Shown here piece after piece: positions 6,277 through 10,867 of a DNA stretch of 10,867 nt. The position numbers were made by a program, and so were the translations under genes. Source of the stretch: an uncultured beta proteobacterium (GTDB taxonomy: Bacteria; Pseudomonadota; Gammaproteobacteria; Burkholderiales; Rhodocyclaceae); the NCBI GenBank assembly GCA_903930395.1, contig CAIYYE010000379.1, positions 1 to 10,867 on the forward strand. Direction: 5' to 3'. Below the pieces are notes generated by a model. It saw only the letters and a list, made by a program, of their open reading frames with translations. It was not told the origin of the DNA and searched no databases. Within the stretch, counting starts at the first letter, position 1, and every line of letters begins with the position of its first letter.

Positions 6277-8676
6277 TTAATTGCGAAGCGGCTTGCCGGT
6301 ATCCAGCGTGTGCTTGATCCGGGCCTGGGTTTCGGGGGTTTTCAGCAGTTCGACGAAGAGCCGGCGTTCGACCGTGATCAGCCATTCCTCATCAACCAGG
6401 CTGCCGGTCTCGACCTCGCCACCGCACAGCGCAATAGCCGCCGATTTGGCCACCTTGTAGTCGTGGGCGGAAATCATGCCGCCTTCCTTCATGTTCACCA
6501 GCATCATCTCGAAGGTCGCGATGCCGTTCTTGCCGGCGACCGGGATGGCGCGCGGCATGGGTGGCGGCGCATAGCCGGCCTCGGCCATGGCGCGGGCTTC
6601 GCGAATTGCCACAAAGAGCAGTTCGTTGGCGTTGAAGAGGATGGTGTCGGTCGGTCGGGCAAAACCATAATCGACCGCCTCGACCGCGCTCTTGGCTACC
6701 TTGGCCATGGCGATGGTCATGAAGGCCGGTTGCAGGAAATTGAACACCTCGCCCGGCACGTTTGATTGCGCAGCCCAGTCGGCGGCACGCACGGCGAATT
6801 CCTTGCAGCCACCACCGGCCGGAATCAGGCCGACGCCGGCCTCAACCAGGCCAACGTAGCTCTCCAGTGCCATGACGCGCTTGCCGGCATGCATGACAAA
6901 CTCACAACCGCCGCCCAGCGCCATGCCCTGCACGGCAGCCACGACCGGCACCTGTGCGTATTTCAAAGTCTGCGAAGCGCGCTGAAATTTCTCGACCGTC
7001 TTTTCAAGCATGTCGAACTGGCCGGCGGCAATGGCTTCAGACACCTGCGCCAGATTGGCACCCACGGCAAACGGCGCTTCATGCCAGATCACCACGCCGT
7101 CAAGCGTCGTTTCGGCCTGACGCACGGCGGCGATCACGCCATCCAGCACCTCGTCGCCGATGGTGTGCATCTTGGATTTGATGGAAATAATGCCGATTTT
7201 CCGGTCCACCGTGGGAATCGACCACAGGCGCACACCATCGTTTTCGAAGAGTGTTTCGCCGGATTTTTCCGGTATCGCGCCACCCTCGCCCAGCACGCGC
7301 TCGGGGAACAGCTGGCGCTGGTAAACCGGCAGGGTCGAACGGGCCACATAGGCGTTCTTACTGGCCGAATACGAACCCTGGGCCGTATGCACGCCAGTCC
7401 GCCCGGCTTCCAGCGCCCAGGCGGGCAGCGGCGTGGCGCTCATGGCCTTGCCGGCAGCAATGTCGGCAGCGATGGCCTGCGCGATGTCGCTCCAGCCGGC
7501 GGCCTGCCAGGTTTCAAACGGGCCCTGCGACCAGCCGAAGCCCCAGCGCATGGCCAGGTCGAGATCACGGGCGTTGTCGGCAACGTTTTCCAGTTGCACG
7601 GCGGCATAGTGGAAAATGTCGCGGAAGATGGCCCACAGGAACTGCGCCTGCGAATGCGAGGACGCACGCAACGCGGCAAATTTCTCGGCCGGGTTCTTCA
7701 TCTTCAAAATGGCGCCGACTTCCTCGGCGATCTCGCCGGCCGAGCTGCGGTAATCCTGCTTGGCCAGGTCGAGCACCTGGATTTCCTTGCCCTGCTTGCG
7801 GAAGATGCCGCAGCGGGTCTTCTGGCCCAGCGCGCCCTGTGCAATCAGTGCCTGCAACCAGGCCGGATTGGTGAAATAGCTGTGCCACGGATCATTCGGC
7901 AGCGTGTCCTGCATGGTCTTGACGACATGGGCCAGCGTATCGAGGCCAACGACATCAGCGGTGCGGTAGGTAGCGCTCTTCGGGCGGCCGATCTTCGGGC
8001 CGGTCAGCGCGTCGACTTCATCGAAGCCGAGACCGAAAGCCTGCGTGTGGTGCATGACGGCCAAAATCGAAAACACGCCGATGCGGTTGGCGACGAAATT
8101 CGGCGTATCCAGCGCGCGGATCACGCCCTTGCCCAGACGCGAGGTCAGCCAGGTTTCCAGCGCATCCAGGGTGCTGCCGTCCGTGCTCTGCGTACCGATG
8201 ATTTCGACCAGGTGCATGTAGCGCGGGGGGTTGAAGAAATGGATACCGCAGAAGCGCGGGCGGACCACTTCCGGCAAGCCCTGCGCCAGCGCATTCATCG
8301 AGAGGCCGGAGGTGTTGGAAGCGACGATGGCGTTCGGTGCGAGATGCGGCGCAATCTTGGCGTAGAGGTCGTTCTTCCAGTCCATGCGCTCGGCGATGGC
8401 TTCGATGACCAGGTCGCACTCAGCGAGCAGCGGCAGGTGCTCGTCGTAATTGGCGGCATCAATGAACTGCAGTTTGCCCTTGCTGGCCAGTGGCGCCGGG
8501 TCCAGTTTCTTCAGGCCATCCAGCGCCTTTTTCACGATGCCGTTCTTGTCGCCTTCCTTGGCCGGCAGGTCGAACAGAACGACCGGCACATTCGCGTTGG
8601 CGAGGTGTGCGGCGATCTGCGCCCCCATCACGCCGGCGCCCAGCACGGCCGCTTTCTTTACGATCAGCTTGTTCAA
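6277..8676 (-). CDS. fadN: 3-Hydroxyacyl-CoA dehydrogenase/enoyl-CoA hydratase, FadN-type
   Basis: A bifunctional beta-oxidation enzyme that hydrates trans-2-enoyl-CoA and then oxidises L-3-hydroxyacyl-CoA with NAD+. Numbering is from an ATG at 8682 (801 residues). The N-terminal Rossmann domain has AVLGAGVMG (GxGxxG at 15-20) and ASNTSG at 121-126. The dehydrogenase catalytic pair is H148 in GIHFFNPP and E160 in LVEII, and ANRIGV is at 198-203. Two C-terminal dehydrogenase-type helical regions follow (about 195-300 and 345-400). The crotonase domain occupies about 480-700, with oxyanion-loop APFAVGANL at 536-544 and the two catalytic glutamates E594 (GGGCEF) and E614 (GLVEAG), spaced 20 apart as in crotonase. 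This order, dehydrogenase first, is that of Bacillus FadN, opposite to E. coli FadB. I prefer the TTG at 8676-8674 (799 residues): AAAGGAG at 8683-8689 is 6 bases from it but directly abuts the ATG. First gene of the operon. Confidence 0.94.
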   Translation of the reverse strand: MNKLIVKKAAVLGAGVMGAQIAAHLANANVPVVLFDLPAKEGDKNGIVKKALDGLKKLDPAPLASKGKLQFIDAANYDEHLPLLAECDLVIEAIAERMDWKNDLYAKIAPHLAPNAIVASNTSGLSMNALAQGLPEVVRPRFCGIHFFNPPRYMHLVEIIGTQSTDGSTLDALETWLTSRLGKGVIRALDTPNFVANRIGVFSILAVMHHTQAFGLGFDEVDALTGPKIGRPKSATYRTADVVGLDTLAHVVKTMQDTLPNDPWHSYFTNPAWLQALIAQGALGQKTRCGIFRKQGKEIQVLDLAKQDYRSSAGEIAEEVGAILKMKNPAEKFAALRASSHSQAQFLWAIFRDIFHYAAVQLENVADNARDLDLAMRWGFGWSQGPFETWQAAGWSDIAQAIAADIAAGKAMSATPLPAWALEAGRTGVHTAQGSYSASKNAYVARSTLPVYQRQLFPERVLGEGGAIPEKSGETLFENDGVRLWSIPTVDRKIGIISIKSKMHTIGDEVLDGVIAAVRQAETTLDGVVIWHEAPFAVGANLAQVSEAIAAGQFDMLEKTVEKFQRASQTLKYAQVPVVAAVQGMALGGGCEFVMHAGKRVMALESYVGLVEAGVGLIPAGGGCKEFAVRAADWAAQSNVPGEVFNFLQPAFMTIAMAKVAKSAVEAVDYGFARPTDTILFNANELLFVAIREARAMAEAGYAPPPMPRAIPVAGKNGIATFEMMLVNMKEGGMISAHDYKVAKSAAIALCGGEVETGSLVDEEWLITVERRLFVELLKTPETQARIKHTLDTGKPLRN

Positions 8677-8682
8677 TTGCAT

Positions 8683-8689
8683 CTCCTTT
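8683..8689 (-). promoter_or_regulatory. Ribosome-binding site that decides the start of the fadN-like gene
   Basis: On the minus strand, AAAGGAG is followed immediately by ATGCAATTG. The ATG at 8682-8680 would have no spacer at all, whereas the in-frame TTG at 8676-8674 has a 6-base spacer. Starting at TTG gives MNKLIVKKAAVLG, which places the GxGxxG loop the usual short distance from the N-terminus. The assignment is inferred from spacing alone. Confidence 0.6.
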
Positions 8690-8718
8690 TGGTCTATTTT
8701 TTTCGCTTCGCCAAACTA

Positions 8719-8730
8719 AAACGAACGTTT
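8719..8730 (-). promoter_or_regulatory. Putative operator (AAAC-N4-GTTT near-palindrome) at the transcription start
   Basis: The plus strand reads AAACGAACGTTT: half-sites AAACG and CGTTT around a 2-base centre, mismatched only in the middle. It lies immediately downstream of the -10 box and spans the predicted start at about 8726, so a bound protein would block initiation. A wider pair, CAAAC (8712-8716) and GTTTG (8727-8731), partly overlaps it. The AAAC-N4-GTTT pattern fits the published half-site style of PsrA, a TetR-family acyl-CoA-responsive repressor of fatty-acid genes in pseudomonads. The identity of the regulator here is inferred, and no regulator gene is in the window. Confidence 0.5.
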
Positions 8731-8732
8731 GA

Positions 8733-8760
8733 ATTATAGACAACCGTATTCATTGGTCAA
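8733..8760 (-). promoter_or_regulatory. Sigma70-type promoter of the beta-oxidation operon
   Basis: Reading the minus strand, TTGACC (8760-8755) matches the -35 consensus at 5 of 6 positions. TATAAT (8738-8733) is a perfect -10 box. The spacer is 16 bases. Transcription would start near 8726, leaving an untranslated leader of about 50 bases before the TTG start of the fadN-like gene. It is the only strong promoter I saw in the intergenic region. The prediction rests on consensus matching only. Confidence 0.75.
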
Positions 8761-8796
8761 CTTTTATTTGCCGGCGGCCCAAGTTTGGTTAAAGTT

Positions 8797-10867
8797 ATGC
8801 CGAACTCCCCAGAAATCATGCCCGTGGCAACCCTCCCAGACGAACAACTACGTGATGCGCTGATCAAGGAAGCCTTCCGGCAGTCCAGGGGCGGCATTCC
8901 CATGACTGCCCTGGCGATCGGCGGGGTTTTGTGGATTAACTGGATCGACAAACAGGCCATCGTCGCCCCGGCCTGGCTGCTGGCAGCCCTGCTGATCACC
9001 CTCGTTCGTGCCCTTTTCGTTGTTCTGGTCTTGCCAAATCCGGATCGTTTCAGCCTGCGTCAGCGGGAGTTGTTTTTCAACATACCCCTGATCGTCAATG
9101 CCCTGCTCTGGGGAATCCTGCCCGTACTCATTTTTCCCGACGCTTCGCAACATGCGAAATTCGGCATCATCTGCATTCTGGCCGGCATGGCCGGCGGCGC
9201 CGCAACGGTGCTGGCCCCGGTCAACTGGCCAACGCGTTTTTTCCTGTTCTGCGTGCTGATTCCCGCCACTTTCATCCTTCGCCTGGATGTGATCGGTTCG
9301 GTGATCAGCGTCCTCGGCGCCTGTTTCTTTGTTGTGATGCTGCTCAGTCATGCTGGCGCCCGCCGATTGCTGATCGCGACCATCCATCAGAGAACGCAAA
9401 ACCAGGATCTGCTCCAGGACGTTCAGCGCCAGCGCAACGAGGTGGAAAAACTCAACATCGGCCTGCTCGCTGCAGAAGCGGAGCTACGCACGCAAAATGC
9501 CAGCCTGGAGCGCGAAGTCGTCGAGCACGCAGAACGCAACCGCCTTGCCTATTCGATCATCCAGAACACGGCCGAAGGCATACTGGTCACGCGGCCGGAT
9601 GGCATCATCGTCGAAGTCAACCCGGCTTTTTCGGCCATAACCGGATACCCGGCGAACGAGGCCATCGGCCAGCACGTCAGCCTGCTGCTTTCCGACCGGC
9701 AGGACAGCCTTCATTACGATCAACTCGTGAAACGCCTTTCGGATACCGGCAACTGGGAAGGCGAAATGTGGAGCCAGCGTCGCGATGGCAGCATATTTCT
9801 TGAACGACGCAGCATCGATGCAGTGCGCGATGCGGATGGCTCGATCACGCACTTTGTCTCCGTGTTCAACGACATCACGGACGATTTCGAAAAGGACGAG
9901 CAACTCCGGCACCTGGCCTGCCACGATCCGCTGACCGGTCTGGCCAACCGCAGCCTGCTGCATGAACACCTGCGGCTCGCCATCGCCCGCGCCGAACGTG
10001 ATCGCAGCCGGCTGGGCCTCCTGTTTCTCGATCTCGATCAGTTCAAATCCATCAACGACACGCTTGGCCACGATGTCGGCGACCTGCTGCTCAAGGAACT
10101 GGCCGTTCGCCTCCAGTCCTGCATCCGCGCCACCGACACGTTGGCCCGTCTGGGTGGCGACGAGTTTGTGGTGCTGCTCAATGGCCTCCAGCAGCGCGAA
10201 GATTGCGCCCGTCTGGCCACCAAGCTGATGCAGGTTCTCGAAGCGCCGGTCGATATTTCGGGCGCCAGCCTGCACGTCAATACATCGATCGGCATCGCCC
10301 TGTTCCCTGAAGATGGCGGCAGCATCGAAGCATTGATGAAAAATGCCGACATGGCGCTGTACGCCGCCAAGGAAGCCGGCAAGAATCGCCATGAGTTTTT
10401 CCATGCGGCCATGTCGGAAAACGCCAGCCGACGTCGCGAGCTGGAAACCGCCTTGCGCGAAGCGCTAGCCAATGAAGATCTCAGCCTGCACTACCAGGCA
10501 AAGGTCGATGCGATTTCCGGCAAAGCCACCGGCTTCGAGGCATTAGTCCGCTGGGAGCGGGCCGGGCATGGCTTCATCCCGCCCGACCAGTTCATCCCGG
10601 TCGCCGAGGAATCCGGGCTGATCGACGCGCTGGGGCAAACCGTCATCGATCAAGCCTGCCAGCAGATCGCCGAGTGGCACCAGGCCGGCTACGGCTGGCA
10701 GAAGGTTGCCGTCAACGTATCGGCCAGGCAGTTGATCCATCAGGATCTCGCCAGCCTGATCCGGGACACGATGGCGCGCTACGGGCTACCGTCAGGCTCG
10801 CTGGAAATCGAAGTGACCGAAAGCGTGGTCATGGCCGACCCGGGCAAGACCCTGCCCCTGCTCGGCG
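8797..10867 (+). CDS. Membrane-bound PAS-GGDEF-EAL cyclic-di-GMP protein (C-terminus beyond window edge)
   Basis: Likely a diguanylate cyclase and/or cyclic-di-GMP phosphodiesterase anchored in the inner membrane. I translated 690 codons without a stop. Six hydrophobic segments (about residues 34-48, 55-79, 92-113, 122-142, 147-161 and 165-183) form an N-terminal membrane region that I do not assign to a named sensor family. A charged coiled coil (about 199-247) follows, then a PAS domain (about 249-362, AYSIIQNTAEGILV to SVFNDIT). The GGDEF domain (about 374-535) has an intact GGDEF motif at 453-457 and an inhibitory-site RATD at 444-447, five residues before it. The EAL domain begins near 546, with EAL at 581-583, N640 in VNVSARQL and E675 in EVTES. 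Later metal ligands lie outside the window. The ATG at 8797 has no good ribosome-binding site. An in-frame ATG at 8818 is an alternative. It is transcribed divergently from the beta-oxidation operon. Confidence 0.92.
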   Translation, partial: MPNSPEIMPVATLPDEQLRDALIKEAFRQSRGGIPMTALAIGGVLWINWIDKQAIVAPAWLLAALLITLVRALFVVLVLPNPDRFSLRQRELFFNIPLIVNALLWGILPVLIFPDASQHAKFGIICILAGMAGGAATVLAPVNWPTRFFLFCVLIPATFILRLDVIGSVISVLGACFFVVMLLSHAGARRLLIATIHQRTQNQDLLQDVQRQRNEVEKLNIGLLAAEAELRTQNASLEREVVEHAERNRLAYSIIQNTAEGILVTRPDGIIVEVNPAFSAITGYPANEAIGQHVSLLLSDRQDSLHYDQLVKRLSDTGNWEGEMWSQRRDGSIFLERRSIDAVRDADGSITHFVSVFNDITDDFEKDEQLRHLACHDPLTGLANRSLLHEHLRLAIARAERDRSRLGLLFLDLDQFKSINDTLGHDVGDLLLKELAVRLQSCIRATDTLARLGGDEFVVLLNGLQQREDCARLATKLMQVLEAPVDISGASLHVNTSIGIALFPEDGGSIEALMKNADMALYAAKEAGKNRHEFFHAAMSENASRRRELETALREALANEDLSLHYQAKVDAISGKATGFEALVRWERAGHGFIPPDQFIPVAEESGLIDALGQTVIDQACQQIAEWHQAGYGWQKVAVNVSARQLIHQDLASLIRDTMARYGLPSGSLEIEVTESVVMADPGKTLPLLG

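Noticed and set aside
4965..6317. A 450-codon open frame on the plus strand, antisense to the thiolase gene
   Set aside because: The thiolase on the minus strand has all catalytic motifs. The antisense product is His/Arg/Gly-rich and lacks a plausible ribosome-binding site or family resemblance.
6766..8739. A 657-codon open frame on the plus strand, antisense to the fadN-like gene
   Set aside because: The minus-strand frame has intact dehydrogenase and crotonase motifs across the same bases. The plus-strand translation is rich in His, Arg, Gly and Gln with no recognisable domain, as expected for an antisense frame in GC-rich DNA.
8848..9399. A 183-codon minus-strand frame, Gln/Asp/Asn-rich, upstream of the beta-oxidation operon
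   Set aside because: It is antisense to the hydrophobic membrane segments of the GGDEF-EAL protein. Reverse reading of Leu/Val/Ile codons gives this polar composition. It is not a separate regulator gene.
9484..10404. A 306-codon minus-strand frame opposite the PAS-GGDEF region
   Set aside because: The plus strand encodes unmistakable PAS and GGDEF motifs here, and the antisense product shows no motif.

Overview
The window looks like a chromosomal segment of a GC-rich betaproteobacterium. My best guess is the Rhodocyclales (Dechloromonas/Azonexus-like), judged from protein character, compact operon layout and high-GC codon use. The taxonomic call is an inference and was not tested by a search. 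No rRNA, tRNA, insertion sequence, CRISPR array or phage gene is visible.

About four fifths of the window is one tightly packed minus-strand block of seven genes for fatty-acid catabolism, running from about 8760 down past base 1. In transcription order these are: a FadN-type 3-hydroxyacyl-CoA dehydrogenase/enoyl-CoA hydratase; a FadA-type thiolase; a DUF4442 hotdog-fold protein; a secreted chalcone-isomerase-like protein; a FadD-type long-chain acyl-CoA synthetase; a nitronate-monooxygenase-family flavoprotein; and an acyl-CoA dehydrogenase cut by the left window edge. Every gap is 26 bases or less and two junctions overlap (ATGA at 4517-4520, TGATG at 2258-2262), so a single transcript is likely. 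Together the recognised enzymes would activate a fatty acid to its CoA ester (FadD), oxidise it (acyl-CoA dehydrogenase), hydrate and oxidise it again (FadN-like) and cleave it (thiolase). The hotdog, chalcone-isomerase-like and nitronate-monooxygenase-like proteins are accessory members whose roles are not established.

Upstream of the block, the region 8677-8796 holds a strong minus-strand sigma70-type promoter (TTGACC, 16 bases, TATAAT). A 12-base near-palindrome, AAAC-N4-GTTT, lies across the predicted transcription start. Its half-sites resemble those bound by PsrA-type TetR repressors that respond to acyl-CoA, which would fit a fatty-acid-induced operon.

On the plus strand, diverging from the operon, is a large membrane-anchored cyclic-di-GMP protein: about six membrane segments, a coiled coil, a PAS domain, a GGDEF domain with an intact inhibitory site, and an EAL domain cut by the right window edge.

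Most of this is ordinary core metabolism. The points worth a second look are the periplasmic chalcone-isomerase-like gene translationally coupled to a hotdog protein inside a beta-oxidation operon, the flavoprotein coupled to fadD, and the promoter/operator arrangement.
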